64,000 bases of DNA, from NCBI GenBank assembly GCA_959347315.1, contig OY365814.1, positions 2,469,661 to 2,533,660 on the forward strand. The letters are read 5' to 3'. Positions 1 through 11,908 of this stretch are shown here, piece by piece. The notes below the pieces were generated by a model that was not told the DNA's origin, did no database searches, and saw nothing but the letters and a program-made list of their open reading frames with translations. How positions within the stretch are numbered: position 1 is the stretch's first letter; each line of letters begins with the position of its first letter. This DNA is from Bimastos eiseni. Lineage: Eukaryota > Annelida > Clitellata > Crassiclitellata > Lumbricidae. The position numbers and the translations under genes are program-made.

Positions 1-1
1 T

Positions 2-278
2 ATGCCACTGAAGGATGACGTGGATGTTTCTTTGGAAGACAAGTTGTTGCAATTAGCTGCTGATGAGGGATTCAAAATGATTTTCGAAACTACCTCGCTC
101 GCTGGATTTTGGATAAAAGCAAGAGAAGAATATCCTGAACTTTCTGTTATTGCTTTAAAAGTTATTTTGCCATTCCTTGTGCGAGACTGGATTTTCTACT
201 ATGAGCATCATTAAAACAAAGCACAGAAACAATCTTAATATTCGCTCTCCTTTTCGAGAGTTGCACTTTCGACAATAG
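2..278 (+). pseudogene. hAT-superfamily transposase fragment, C-terminal end, frameshifted
   Basis: The opening frame reads FWIKAREEYPELSVIALKVI, the pattern just before the end of ZBED5/SCAND3-like hAT transposases. At about position 180 the frame shifts. The next frame continues with CETGFSTMSII, KTKHRNNLNIRS and a stop at 276-278, which is the conserved hAT dimerisation end (CEAGFS...KTKxRNRL in the family). What is seen is therefore the last ~90 codons of a hAT transposase broken by a small indel. The rest lies outside the window to the left. It is a dead transposon or a decayed domesticated copy. Family assignment is from motif recognition only. Confidence 0.75.
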
Positions 279-1318
279 AACCAAGACTTGACAAACTTGT
301 TAGCCAAAAGCAGGCACATTGCTCACATTAATTTGTGCTGGTTTAAGTAAATAATTATGAATAAACATTGGTTTAGAAAATGTCCATTGGACTTTATGTA
401 AAATTACTTGTCGGATTTTGAACTGAATAAATAACCTAGTCCTGGCTAAAAATCAAACCAAAATGCGTCTGCAGTTGAGACGTCGTATTTAAACCCCCAT
501 CGATTTCAACCTTTTTAACATAAAATGTAATTACCAAGGGCCGCGCAGCTTCGGTGCTCCAGGTTACCGGTCCTCAACACAAGAAAGTTTGAGAAACACT
601 GCTATAGATCACTTCAACGCGTCGTTTGACCTAATTTTCTTCATTCAGGTCGCGCATGCGTAAGTCGATCGTGTAGGCCAAAACGCGAGAAGAGTTCCGG
701 AATACACGCATTATTTATTTACCATGATATTCTGTATTATGAAATTAGTTCCTATTAATTACATTTGAGCAATGACGCTAGAGATTGTTACCTAACTTTC
801 TAGTAGGACAGAATATTTATATTATAAGACATGTAGATTAAAACGACTTTAAACTTATGGGCTTTAACCCAGCGGACATAGGGACATTTCGTTGCATTGC
901 TTGTCAATAGACCAGAAGCCCTTGCGGTTTTACCAGCATGCATCGCGCGCCCTACATTCGCGCTGCGCCAAGCCAATTTCCTTTAAGTGGGCCATTTTCC
1001 TCTCTGTTAAATCTTTGATCCACACCTTTCTCTCGACTACTTCCGGTCTTCCTATCTGGCTCCCTTTTCATTTAGCGCAATATTGATTTGGCTCATTTGT
1101 AACATAAGCCCCACACCATAGACAAATTTCCCTAGGACACTTAGTTATATAATTTTATGTAACTCAAATACAAGCAAACTGAATGCAACTACGCACAACC
1201 ATTTTAAGACACCCACAAAGGGTAGAACTAATTACTCATGTGACGTGTACTCAATATTCATATACATGTATGTGCAATATTCAGGCCTCCATCATCAAAC
1301 AACATAATTCTTAACCAC
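279..1318. other. No gene seen
   Basis: AT-rich sequence without a convincing ORF, splice-bounded exon or repeat. The ORF at 892-1086 has no recognisable domain and is probably chance. Confidence 0.5.
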
Positions 1319-1960
1319 TTAAACAGAACGGCTTAAAAAATCAGCACCAATATTGTCTTGGCCCTTAATAGCCTCAACACGAAATCGGTAAGGCCACAAA
1401 ATCAGTGCCCACCTCATCACACGACGATTCGACAATCGCGCTTTGTTTAGATAAGACAAAGGTTCATGATCCACTTGCAACACAAATTGTTTACCATACA
1501 AGTACTTCTGCAACTGACCACACAATTGCGAGACATTCTCTTTCGACACCAGAATGTGCTTTTTCCCTCATCGGCAACTTTCTGCTAATGTAGGCCACAC
1601 CACAGAAAAATATGTCTCATCGTATTCTTGCAACAGCACAGCACCGATGCCAATATTTGAAGTGTCATTACGTAAAATAAGCACAAGGTCAAAATCAGGA
1701 AGCTTCAACACCGGGTCCTTACTTAGTAATCCTTTTAACGCATCGAACGCTCTTCGCTGTTCCACTCCCCACGAAACAACATTAGGAGAACCCTTTTTCG
1801 TCAAATCTGTCAACGGTGCAACAATAGTATTAATATTTGGAACGAATCTTATGTAATAACAGGCTAACCCAATAAATGCTATCACTTCCTTCTTCATTCC
1901 AGGCTAACCCAATAAATTCTCTCACTTCCTATTTCATTCCAGGGTTAGAAGCATTAAGAA
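1319..1960 (-). pseudogene. Ty3/gypsy-type LTR retrotransposon fragment: RT connection and RNase H
   Basis: Read on the minus strand, 1897-1568 gives FIGLACYYIRFVPN, PLTDLTKK and a block with the RNase H start (FDLVLILRNDTSNIGIGAVLLQ). After a frame change, RERECLAIVW-like residues appear. A further frame (1549-1319) gives KYLYGKQFVLQVDHEPLSYL and the RNase H end GQDNIGADFLSR. This order is that of gypsy Pol between the RT thumb and the end of RNase H. At least two frameshifts and a 40-bp tandem duplication break it. No protease, integrase or LTR was found beside it, so it is a truncated relic. Confidence 0.85.
1861..1940. repeat. Tandem duplication of 40 bp inside the gypsy fragment
   Basis: Positions 1861-1900 and 1901-1940 both begin AGGCTAACCCAATAAAT and end TTCATTCC, with about four mismatches. 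Forty is not a multiple of three, so the duplication by itself shifts the RT frame. It is a clear inactivating lesion. Confidence 0.9.
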
Positions 1961-3030
1961 CACGTTTCCTCTTCATCCTGCATACCACACCGTTTGGCCA
2001 TTAAATAAAAACTTCCTCGGTCGACCACCACATGTAAGTAGATGACTGTGGCGAACTCCATGGAGTTCGCACCGGACGCTTGTCAGGCGAAGGCATGATT
2101 CAACAAGCGTCCAGGGAAAACCTGGATTCCTCGTTTTTAATCTCGTACCCTCAGGAGGTCGAGCCCTAAGATCTTCCCTTAGTCGTCGATGCCCGCTAGG
2201 TAAGGCCTGGCTTTTTGGCACAGGACTTCGAAACCGGTCCGCAGGTGAAAGTCACTATTCTTCGCAGAAGAAACCAACTCGCAATTCGAACACTTTCTTG
2301 TATTATTCTTTTCAACAACGTCAAAGATAGTTCAACACAGTGAAATAAACTGTCAGTTAAGCAGCAGCAGATAACATTTCGACAAGTACGCCAATTTGTA
2401 TTTCTCTAACACTCAAACGACTGATCTCTCACTGAATGTCTTAATAGAACTGCCTTAACTAAGCACAACTCGACCGTCTGTAACAGAAGACAGCCAACGG
2501 CCAATGTTCAAAGTACGACTCAACTGAAACGAACTCCTCGACGCCCGAAGCACAACTCAACTGGACTAACATCGAACTTCGAACTGACCTCACTGTCAAT
2601 GTCTGACTGATATAAATGTCTGAGTGACTGATATAAATGTATTTAACGACGCATCCATAACGAGGATGATATGCGTTGATATAAATGTCACATCAGCACT
2701 ACTATTTATACTATTTCACCGAGCCCATGCAGGGAGGAGAGGGGACGTAAACTAAGGACCTGGGACGTCGGCTAGGCAGCCAAGACGGGGGAGAGGGGGC
2801 GGTCCCGGGACTTAGGTAGCGAGTCCCCGGGGACCTCTACGGTAAGCATCTCAAGCCAAGCACGGCAAGCCCTCAGCAGCAGCGGCCTTAGTCGGTCATG
2901 GAAAAAACGGGCGGCGCCAGCCATGCCGTCACAATGACACACACACCTCTATATTATACTTATCCCCATCCTCAAAATTCCGCAATTTATTTTACAAGGT
3001 GTTATAGTCCAACGAAAGCCGTCTGTGATT
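1961..3030. other. No gene seen; GC-richer unique sequence
   Basis: No domain-bearing ORF. The stretch 2700-2930 is markedly G- and C-rich compared with its surroundings, and a short motif CTGATATAAATGT recurs at about 2606-2700. It could be non-coding sequence of the neighbouring LTR element, but no paired LTR was identified. Confidence 0.4.
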
Positions 3031-3035
3031 GCTGG

Positions 3036-3250
3036 GTATAACCATAACCATAACCATAATAATGTTTATTGGTCCCAAAAACATTACAAGATAAATCAGA
3101 GAAAACATAAACATATTGTCACAATCGTATTGGGAACAAGGGAACAGAAAACCCAAACGGGACAAATTGTCCCGCTAATCGGGTTACCTATTTAAATAGA
3201 ATATGTACAGACGGCTGGTTTAGGATAATAACATAAAATAATTAGCCGTA
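3036..3250 (-). repeat. Probable LINE-type 3' end with (TTATGG)n tail
   Basis: On the minus strand the segment runs from a GGTAACCCGATTAGCGGGAC-like hairpin block to TTGGGACCAATAAACATTA, followed by a short (TTATGG)n tail at 3038-3060. AATAAA followed by a short tandem tail is typical of non-LTR 3' ends. Related hairpin blocks occur at 5455, 28196 and 34441. No coding part is attached. Confidence 0.45.
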
Positions 3251-5450
3251 GGACTTAACTAGTTAACTAAATAGACAGTAAGAGAGAGAAAAAAGAACCG
3301 AGGTATATTTAAACGCGATGTGCTATTTAGTAATCTTCAATCAGATAAGTGCGTAGACTGTTAGAATGCACATATATTAGACTTTTGGATTTTGATATAG
3401 GCCTATGTCACGTAAGCCATCTGTGATTGGTGGGTATGATGTACCTCAGGTTCTGTCCAAAGGTGCCTGCTGATTTTGTCCGAGTTAAGTCGTTTGTGAT
3501 TGGTTGGTGTGACAAGTCATCTGTCATTGGTGGGGATGGTTTCGTCGCGTTCTGTCCACAAGTTCCTTTGTGTCGCAATCAGGGTTACCACAGCTGGGGA
3601 TTTCTCACTAGATCTGGAGACTTGAACCTTCGTCTGGAGAACTGGGATTTTTACTGCCAACTCTACGTTGAGCTGGGGTATTTTGACAATTTAATATACA
3701 ATGTAGGCCTACATAAACTGTGTGCATTCAGTAGTTTACATGACATTTGTATGATCATATCGTAAGTGAATGTAAAAAAATATGAGCTGTGTAATTTTCT
3801 TTGCACTTCAAATTTATATCTGTCTTTGCACCAGCACAAGTACGCAACAGTTATTTTGTGCATCACATTATTTTAATGCAGTCATTTGCATGAGCGCAAA
3901 AATAGGTCTGTAGTTTAAACTTATTTGAAATTGTTTGAATTCAGTGTTTGACAGTTTACCGTGTTAGGTGTTTCAACTTTTGAAGACAAGACTGTTCTTT
4001 TAAATGTTAAACTTAGTTTATAAGGAGCATATAAATTTTGCTATAAAATATTATACAAAGTGTAGACAAATGTAACGAGAGAGCATCGTTCTCTTCTCAG
4101 TATATTTATCAAGCATGAAGTATTGTGACATCGTGCACTCGCCACCACTGACCTAAGAGCTGCAAACACTCAGTGGGCGGTGTGAAAAACAATAGGCTAT
4201 ATCCGACAACTGTTAGGAAATAAAGAAGTGTTATTTTGCAAAGACATATTAGAAATTCTGATTGAACTTTGTCCTTAATTACAAAGCAGGTTCCCAATAA
4301 AGAAAATAGCGGCTTACACAAAATTAATGCAATTTTTGGATCCAAAGCATGAACTCGAGATAAACAAACCGTCTATCATTCCATTAGCAGCCCAGTTCCA
4401 TACAGTAAGAAGAACAGCTGCAATAGACCGAGATTGTCATAAGCTTAATCCTAGTAAATGCTACTTGATGATGTGCGTGAAGGATGTTGTCGACAGAGTG
4501 ACGGACAGCTTGTGGAACTCCACAATTAAGATTCCATGTTGACGATTCCTGCATAATAATGATATCGAAGAAGAAGAAGTTGTCGACATGTGTGCCTAAT
4601 CACTGACGAGTCTAAATTTTCAACAATGACAGAACAAGTGACAGTTTGTTATTGATTTTTAGAACATTTTGTAAATTTCATTGCGAGTTGTAAATGTCAA
4701 AGATTCTATCTATCATTTTCTTGAGTTTGTACTCAAGTTTGTGGTCGCAATAACTTATTTTAATTGTGTAATTTTGACACTAAAATATAAAATGAAAAGG
4801 AAGAAAATATAAATAGATGAATAAATATGGTAATACGCGGCTTAATTAATGTTTGCGAAAGTTACGCTAAAAGAGTTTCTCCGTTTATCATAGGTATTTC
4901 ACGTATAGAAAAAGCTGGGATTTTCTGGGGTTCTTTGAAGGCCGTTCTGGGTTTTTACCAAAACCTGAGTGGCAACACTGGTTTTGATGATAATATAGGA
5001 ACTGTTTAAAAATAATCACCAATAACTTTTCGACCAGGGCGACCTTGAACTTGACTGAAATTTGCCATTTTACAGGTTACAGGATTCGACTTACTTTTGT
5101 GGCCTAGACATTTTTTCATATGCGACAGTTCGCAGAAGTCTTTTGTTTGCTATACATGTAGCGCCTTTTGTAGGGCTATCAAGCGCATCGTTTAATAGAC
5201 AAGTAATATAAGACATAAGACTTCTTTAAGGCTATTGTCTGTAAACAAGCAGTATGGGCGGATGTACAGGAAGGCTTAAGCGAACCGATAACTTAAGTAA
5301 TCATGGGCATACAGAGAAAAACCCTGCATCTGGATTTCCTACAGTTCAAATAATTGGTAAGCTGAGATAACCATTGAACAATCTCTATTCATTTGCTATA
5401 CATAGAACAAATATTAAAAAGCACAACAATGTGACTTTAAGTGTAAATGA
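3251..5450. other. No gene seen; short degenerate repeat at 3410-3565
   Basis: The phrase CATCTGTGATTGGTGGGTAT followed by TTCTGTCC recurs in degenerate form around 3419, 3495 and 3520, with an earlier relative at 3018. The ORFs at 3427-3765, 4109-4345 and 4327-4542 show no recognisable domain or splice context. Confidence 0.4.
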
Positions 5451-5454
5451 TGTA

Positions 5455-5512
5455 TAGGCTCCCTAAAGGGATCGAAAGATCCCGCCAGCTAGGGGCTCCT
5501 GCGTACAATTAT
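5455..5512 (+). repeat. Dispersed hairpin block, copy 1
   Basis: CCCTAAAGGGATCGAAAGATCCCGCC followed by AGGGGCTCCT. The core GGGATCGAAAGATCCC is self-complementary. The same architecture is seen at 28203-28252 (forward) and 34441-34500 (reverse), so this is a dispersed element, probably a conserved structure near the 3' end of a non-LTR retrotransposon. Confidence 0.5.
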
Positions 5513-6745
5513 TAATTCAATTCAATATTATTTTAATCGTAATCAAGCTGACAAAAGCAACTTAATTTACAGAGTTGAGTTTAGTGCAAGAAATGCGCCA
5601 GAATCAGACACCTGAAGTTCTGATGCAAATATGTAAAACAGGACGAACTTAGGCAGCAAAGTAATGGTTCTGAAAAATAAATGAAAAAAACAGCAGGTTT
5701 AGCATTAGATAAAGCAAAAATAGGAATAAATAAAAGACCTCAAAAAGGTCGGTACGTGACGTTTTGGCGCAGCCATTTTGGAGCAGCTGTTTTGGCTCAG
5801 TATTTTATGTCGCAGATCTCTGCTGCAATAATATTGCATACTATATATTATATAAATATATTATATTAGTGCAGCGGCAAAGATCCGAAATATCCAGTGA
5901 TTGTGCACTTTGTGATGCAAGCATGAAATTTTGCACAGTCCATTGCATTGTTATGAGATTTGGATGTTGGGCCACACGAAAAAATAATTTTTGGGACAAT
6001 TTTTGGAAATAAAAAAATCATTCTTAATTTTTTTATTAAAGTGAAGAAAAAAAATTTCTCAAAAAATTCAAGTTATGCCCTTTAAACATGTAAATGTTAA
6101 ACATTCAAACCGAGAATCAATTAAAAATCATAGTCACCTACTTTGAAATTGTTTATTTTTGCCCTTAAAAGTAGTTGTTAATAACAATGTTTTTTAGAAT
6201 CAATGTTAAAGTTGAAATTGAAGGCATGTATTCATTTAAGACCTACATATCTCTGCTTTCTCAGAAGTCCCCTTCACAGAAAAACAAAACAGCACAAGGA
6301 AGTGAGAGTTTCCTTCAAGAACATCCTTTTACATGATCCTACTTGCACTTGTAGAACACCAAATATCATCTGGTCGTGTATGCTTCCGAAAGGGTTGTTC
6401 AGTTAGGCTCGCATGTGTAATCTTTAGCCTTTGTCCAATATCATATGACTATAAAATGCAACTCTGGACTTCATCCAAGGGATCTGCCCCTAGACCCTGC
6501 TTGATATGTAATGTATTAGAACATCAATATAGCGCCCTTCAAGATGCCTACTCAGAAGCGTTCTTTGAGCTGGCCTGAGTGATGTTAAATGTCATTTCAA
6601 TATCGTACAAATAAAGCACATCAGGTAGCAAAACAATGCACATTAGGCTGAGTTGCTAAAAATCTGCTACATTGCATTTTGTGGCAAACATTCTCTTCTG
6701 AGCTTAGTTGATTTCTGAGCCTGTGCTTGTGCGGTCTCATAAATA

Positions 6746-6857
6746 ACCACACAAGCCAGCCCAGCCCAGGCCAGTGGCCATGGCTGGGCTGGGAGCACCT
6801 CTGAGTACTTTCCCTGAAAATGCGCTATAAAAATTATAGAAATAAATGAATGAATGA
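6746..6857 (+). mobile_element. SINE or LINE 3' tail inserted in the left arm
   Basis: The block absent from the opposite arm ends TGCGCTATAAAAATTATAGAAATAAATGAATGAATGAATA. This is a 3' end with AATAAA followed by a (TGAA)n tail. A similar end occurs on the minus strand at about 55490-55530. No promoter boxes or coding sequence are visible in the short insert. Confidence 0.45.
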
Positions 6858-6989
6858 ATATATGTATCACAAATCAATCAGTGTAATGGAATACATCAAC
6901 TAGTATTAACAAGGCTGTTGTCAATATTTGACAACAGTAGTGTTAATGTTACCATGTACCGGAAATTGGAAAGGCTTTGGCCCAGATCT

Positions 6990-7640
6990 TCAACATATCA
7001 ATTCAGACTGGAGATGTAGCATGGAAATAGAGGTATTACAGATAGTGCCATTGTTCAACAAGGGTACATGATCAGGGTGAAAACAGATGATTAATGCAAA
7101 CATAATGGAACATTTGAATGAGCATAATAGCATAAAGGGCAGTCGACATGGATTTACCAGAAGTCGTTCGCATTTAACAAATCTGTAGGAGTTCTTTGAG
7201 GAGATCTAGCAAAGGACTGATAATGGAGAACCTGTAGATGTAATTCACCTGGGTTTTGCCAAGGCCTGTGACATACATGGCTTCCTCATGCAAGGCTGAT
7301 CAAAAAGTTGCAAGCAAGTTGGATAAGAGGGCTGCTTATCAGGAATAAGACAATAATTAGGCATAGGTAATAAGCCTTCTAACTGGACGACTGTGCTAAG
7401 TGAAGTGCTACACGGATCAGTGCTTGGGCCATATGATTGCTGTTTGTATTTCTCATAAATGACATAGATGGTGGTCTTGTATCAACAATTTCTAAGTTTA
7501 CAGATGATACATGTACAAACGATAAAGAGCAATTGGAGATGAAGATACTGTGGGATGATATGAGAACAGTGTTCAGGTGGTCACAGGACTGGCAGATGTC
7601 TTTAGTTGGAATAAGTGCTCGATGAAGTATATAGAGAAAG
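6990..7640 (+). pseudogene. Degraded LINE reverse transcriptase fragment
   Basis: Three-frame reading gives the ordered RT blocks of jockey/CR1-like LINEs: a VPLF-K-G block (about 7045), HGFTRSRSHLTNL (about 7150), GEPVDVIHLGFAKACD (about 7225), HGSVLGP (about 7412) and FLINDIDGGLVSTISKFTDDT (7437-7520). The last has FTDD where active RTs have FADD. It ends with RWSQDWQM. Many stops and frameshifts make it long dead. It lies in the loop of the inverted repeat. Confidence 0.85.
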
Positions 7641-8234
7641 CGAATAAATGATTTTTCATAAGCGAGTGGAGGTATCCAGTTCTGACAACTGCCTTGTTAA
7701 TTAAAGGTATCATGTGCACCATCTGTAGCAGGCCTACTAGTTGATGTATTCCATTGCAATGATTGATTTGTGATACATATATATGACCGCACATGCACAG
7801 GCTCAACTTGTCCTGTTTTGTTTTTCTGTGAAGGGGACTTCTGAGAAAGCCGAGATATGTAGGTCTTAAATAAGTACAGTCCTTCAATTTCAACTTTAAC
7901 ATTGATTCTAAGAAACATTGTTATTAACAACTACTTTTAAGGGCAAAAATAAACAATTTCAAAGTTTGTGACCATGATTTTTAATTGATTCTCGGTTTGA
8001 ATGTTTAACATTTACATGTTTAAAGGGCATAACTTGAATTTTTTGAAAAAAATTTTTTTTCACGTAATAAAGAAAAATGTAAGAATCATTTTTTTTAAAT
8101 TTTATAAATATTTTCCCCCCAAATTTTTTTTTTCGCACGGCCCAAGATCCAAATCTCATAACAATACAACGCTTGTATCACACAGTGCACAATTATTTTC
8201 CTATGCCACTGTACAATATGGAAATCTTCTGCTT

Positions 8235-8913
8235 TAATGTCATAAATTATTCCCCATGGGATATCAGGGTAAGTCTCGGGAGCGCCGGAAGTAGAAGATG
8301 GATCGGTGAAACGAATCATGTTTAACTCGAGATGGATCAATGAAAAGATACTGTGTAACTGGGAGCTCGATTGACAAAAAGGATCATGTCTTCAGACTGT
8401 TCCTATCGCAAGGCTTCGGTATTGTCCTGTATGGATACAGGTAGACATTCAAGCAACTCTGCAATTTCTCTGATTTTCGGCAATAGTCATCCGCCGTTCA
8501 AGTGCAAGACAGAGAAGGAGTCTAGAGATTTTGAGAGCTTTTCATGCAATAAGTGAAGAGGCAGGTGAGGGCTATCACATTTGTCAGCTTAAATGGACAC
8601 TGGATTGATGAAAATAATTATGCTTAAATAGACGCTGGATTGATGAAAAAAATTATAATTAAATGGAAGCTGGATGGATGAAAACACAATGCCGTTGAAT
8701 TAGAAGCGGGATTGATGAAAAGATTGTGACAAAAACAATGGTTCCACGATTAGTAGAATTCTGATATCCATCCCGCTTCTTATTTAGGCATGATTCTACG
8801 CCTAAGCATCATACACCTTAACTATCTCGATTTTTGGGGTTAGCTAAGTGCACAAAAGACTGGTTAAGAAAAGTTAGGACACTAATTGACGAATCTGCAA
8901 TTTTAGGGTTGAG
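8235..8913. repeat. Minisatellite-type repeats and a dispersed 70-bp block
   Basis: Units of the form TTAAATGGAAGCTGGATTGATGAAAA recur four times between 8585 and 8720. Looser copies (GATGGATCAATGAAAAGAT) occur from 8330. The block 8381-8450 (CATGTCTTCAGACTGTTCC...GGATACAGGTAGACA) reappears at 16149-16221. No gene is seen. Confidence 0.7.
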
Positions 8914-8925
8914 GGTGTTAAGTCC

Positions 8926-10511
8926 ATGTTATATACAGGAAACAACAGCCCGTAGGACACAAACAAATTAAGACAACATGCGACCGGATGTGATGAGAGA
9001 GGAGGAGGTTAGGGCAGCAATCAAGGACATGAAAAATAACAAAGCGGAAGGAGTTGACAACATCCCGATGTCTAGAGATATTGAGAATCTTGGGAGAAAA
9101 AGCAGAGGAAGAACTAACTAGAGTATGCTAGGACATAAATTATACGATACGGGAATATGGTCTGAGGACTTTCTGCAGACCATCCTGATGCCGACCAAGA
9201 AGAAGATAAATGCAACAACATGCGAGGAACATCGAACCATAAGCCTACTCACCCATGCATCCAAGATACTGCTAAGAATAGTCGCAAGGAGACTACAAAA
9301 CAAAGCGGAAACAGACAAATGCCTAGGAGAAGACCAATTCGGATTCAGGAAAGAAAGAGGAACAAGGGATGCAATTGCAGCTGTAAGAGTGTTAACAGAA
9401 AGAAGCTCACAACATGGACAGGACATATATATATATATGCTTTGTCGACTATGAAAAGGCAGTTGATAGGGTAGATTGGAAGCGACTATTGAGCGCACTT
9501 AGAAGCATGGGAGTGGATTGGAAGAAAAGAAGGCTCATTGGAAACCTATGTAAAGGGCAAAGAGTAAAAGTAAGAATAGACGGAGAATACTGTGAACCAG
9601 GAAAAATAGGAAGAGGGGTGAGGCAATGATGCCCGCTCTCTCCAATACTATTCAACATATATTGAGGAAATTACAAGAGAGGCGGTGGAGGAGGTGGAGG
9701 AGGAAGTAAAGGTAGGAGGAAGACTGATAAAGGCAATACGATTCGCGGATGATCAAGCGATGATGGCGACAAATCAGACTGGACTGCAGAAAATAATGGA
9801 CCAGTTAAACATGATAGCAACTAAGTATGGAATGAAAATAAATAAAAAGAAGACAAAGGTTATCAAAAATAGGCAAAGCAGAGAAGACAACAGTCAGAAT
9901 AAGCATAAACGGAGAGGAGATACAGCAAGTAGATTCTGCTATCTGGAAGTCTGATCACAGAAGATGCAAAGTGCCATGTGGAAATAAGGAAGATAATAGC
10001 CATGGGAAAGGAAGCATTCTACAAGAGGACAGAACTATTGAGGGGAAAACTAAATAGAAACCTAAAAAAGCGAATGGTGAAAACTCTGGTGTGGAATGTG
10101 GTCCTGTACGGGCCAGAAACATGGACAATAAGAAAAGAAGACCAGAAAAGCTCAGAGGCATTTGAAATGTGGATATGTCGAAGAATGGAAAGATTCATCT
10201 GGACCACTGAAGAAATATTGAGGAGGAAAGAGATCAATCATGAAGACAATTGGATAACGACAGAGAAGATGGATGGGACACATGATGAGAGGAGATTCAC
10301 TACTTAAAAACATCATATAGGGGAGAATGGAAGGGAAAAAACAAGAGGAAGACCAAGAACAATGCTTGTAGACTAGATGACGATGGAGAAACGTGGATAC
10401 GGAAACATGAAAGAAGAGGCTCAACACAGGGAGGAGTGGCGTCATTGGACATATGAACCTGCATGACGCCAGAGAACCAAAGAAGAAGAAAAAAAAGAAA
10501 AAGAAGAAGAA
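8926..10511 (+). mobile_element. Non-LTR retrotransposon insertion, 5'-truncated, flanked by a 12-bp target-site duplication
   Basis: GGTGTTAAGTCC at 8914-8925 is repeated at 10512-10523, directly after an A/GAA-rich tail (10480-10511), so the insertion boundaries are clear. Inside is an RT in pieces: KNNKAEGVDNIP, EDFLQTILMP, DQFGFRKERGTRDAI (9125-9454), FVDYEKAVDRVDWKR (9430-9490), a nonsense codon TGA at 9627-9629 just before CPLSPILFNI, IRFADDQAMMATN (9735-9775, the catalytic FADD box), and a C-terminal part with MVKTLVWNVVLYG (about 10075) and EMWICRRMERF. An (AT)n run at about 9425-9437 shifts the frame. The 5' endonuclease region is missing. The clade was not resolved by eye. Confidence 0.9.
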
Positions 10512-10523
10512 GGTGTTAAGTCC

Positions 10524-10769
10524 GCATGTGTAGAGATCAGATGTGAGTGCAGTCTGTGCTTGTAAATGCTCAAACCAGGGGATTGACGGATCACTACAGG
10601 TGTGTAGTATGAGTATAAACAGACTCCAGTAAATTTTATTGATGAAAATCGAGCAATAGTGCGGACAAAAGTCTGTGATAAGAGCTAGAATGTCTGGTGT
10701 AGTGAGGGTGGGTTTACGAACCTAAGAAATAAAACATGTCAATATACAGACATAAGGTGATAATAATTG
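10524..10769 (-). other. Probable 3' untranslated region of LINE A
   Basis: No ORF. It lies directly downstream, on the minus strand, of the LINE A RT end, and the 8926-10511 LINE sits beyond it. No tail or target-site duplication for LINE A was identified. Confidence 0.35.
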
Positions 10770-11012
10770 GTGTAGCGTTCATGAATTCGAGTATTTGGCT
10801 ATATACCTGATCTGTGTAAGAGCAAGCAGACCAGGTTTCTCGAAGTGTGAGCTGTAAGGGGTACAAGCAACTGTGCGAATGGCCCTCTTTTGCAGAATGT
10901 TAATTCTTTGCAGATTTGTTGTATAAGTGGCAGTCCCGGTAATATTGCAGTAGGTGAGATAGAGATAAGTTAGAGAAAAGTACACAGTTTTACGGATCCT
11001 AGATGGAGTTAT
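10770..11012 (-). pseudogene. LINE A, C-terminal end of the RT ORF
   Basis: The minus strand reads TYLYLTYCNITG, NLQRINILQKRAIRTVA and LLALTQIRYI, the typical post-catalytic end of jockey/CR1-like RT proteins. It is separated from the catalytic core at 11396-11905 only by the inserted tail of another LINE. Confidence 0.85.
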
Positions 11013-11395
11013 TATTATTATTATTAATTATTATTATTAAATTTGTAACGCGCACAAGGTCACACCTAAATGTGAATCTGAGGCGCGGATAGTCAGTCGC
11101 CAGGAGAAGATGCAATCAGATTTCCAAATCCTTGAAAGCCAAAGAGAAATAGTGAGTTTTGAGTCGCTTTTTAAAGGAAGGCAGTGAATTTGAGCCACGA
11201 GGAGAGAGTGCAGTCGATTCCATTCCCTAGGAGCAGAGACATGAAATGCACGACAGCCCATAACTGTTCTGCATCGTGGTTCAACTAAAAGACCTGTACT
11301 TGATGATCGTAAGCAACGAGGAGGAATGTAAGGAGTTAGTAGAGCATGAATATAGGTAGGTGTACTGGTGATGATGGCTTTGTAGGTCAAACAAG
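11013..11395 (-). mobile_element. LINE B 3' end inserted into LINE A
   Basis: The frame 11390-11037 reads TYKAIITSTPTYIHALLTPY, then RCRTVMGCRAFHVSAPREWN. This is the end of a different LINE ORF (pattern: ...LLxPYxPxRxLRSS...AFxVxAPRxWN...). Its 3' end on this strand runs into a (TAA)n tract at 11011-11040, as expected for target-primed insertion. It interrupts LINE A between the catalytic and C-terminal blocks. Confidence 0.8.
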
Positions 11396-11905
11396 CTAAC
11401 TTAAATTTGATTCTGGGTTAGATAGGAGGCGCGGGTTACAATACCTATAGTGTTTTACTATTACTAGAAATGGTGGAGATATGATCTTTCTAAGGTGTTG
11501 TTCCATGATGACGCTAATGAATCTTGCTGAGGAAACATGTATAGTAAGATTGCCATCGACGTGGAGATTGATTGTTGTGCGTTTGCAAGATTTATTATGG
11601 GCCCTAACGATAATGTAATAATGGTTCTTATCAGTATTAAGGGTCAGTCCGTTTGGCTCTAAACCAATTTCCTTTTTTGGACAATGGAGCGTCCATAATT
11701 TCATATAGTGTAGAGAGAGAGAGAGAGAGAGAGAGAACGAGCTGTAAGTGTAAAAGATGTTAGTATCATCAGCGAAGGGGATGAAGTGAGCAAGTGAAGT
11801 CTGAAGAGGCATTTAGGTGGTCATAAATATATAATTAGGAAAAGCAATGGATAGATCCTTGGAAACACCTACATTTAGTGAGTATTGTATGGACTGAAAG
11901 TGTAC
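11396..11905 (-). pseudogene. LINE A, catalytic RT block
   Basis: From right to left on the minus strand: GVSKDLSIAF (decayed GVPQGSILGP), PFADDTNIFYTYSS (intact FADD catalytic box), LTLNTDKNHYYIIVRAHNKS and ARFISVIMEQHL. A GA microsatellite (11714-11738) sits inside. The block ends at 11905, where the inserted element at 11909 begins, and its upstream continuation is at 14115. This shows the 2.2 kb between them was inserted later. Confidence 0.85.
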
Positions 11906-11908
11906 GCT

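Larger units (their letters stand above)
5901..8192. mobile_element. Long inverted repeat (fold-back) with a LINE relic in the loop
   Basis: The left arm 5901-6300 is the reverse complement of 7805-8192. Both carry the block around GCCCTTTAAACATGTAAATG and the block around TCAGAAGTCCCCTTCACAG. The inner parts also pair: 6697-6745 with 7787-7815, and 6857-6925 with 7685-7789 (ATGTATCACAAATCAATCA versus its complement). The left arm has two extra inserts (about 6310-6690 and 6746-6856) that the right arm lacks. The loop, about 6940-7640, holds a degraded LINE RT. It may be the ends of a DNA transposon with long TIRs or a head-to-head repeat pair. No target-site duplication was established. Confidence 0.75.
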
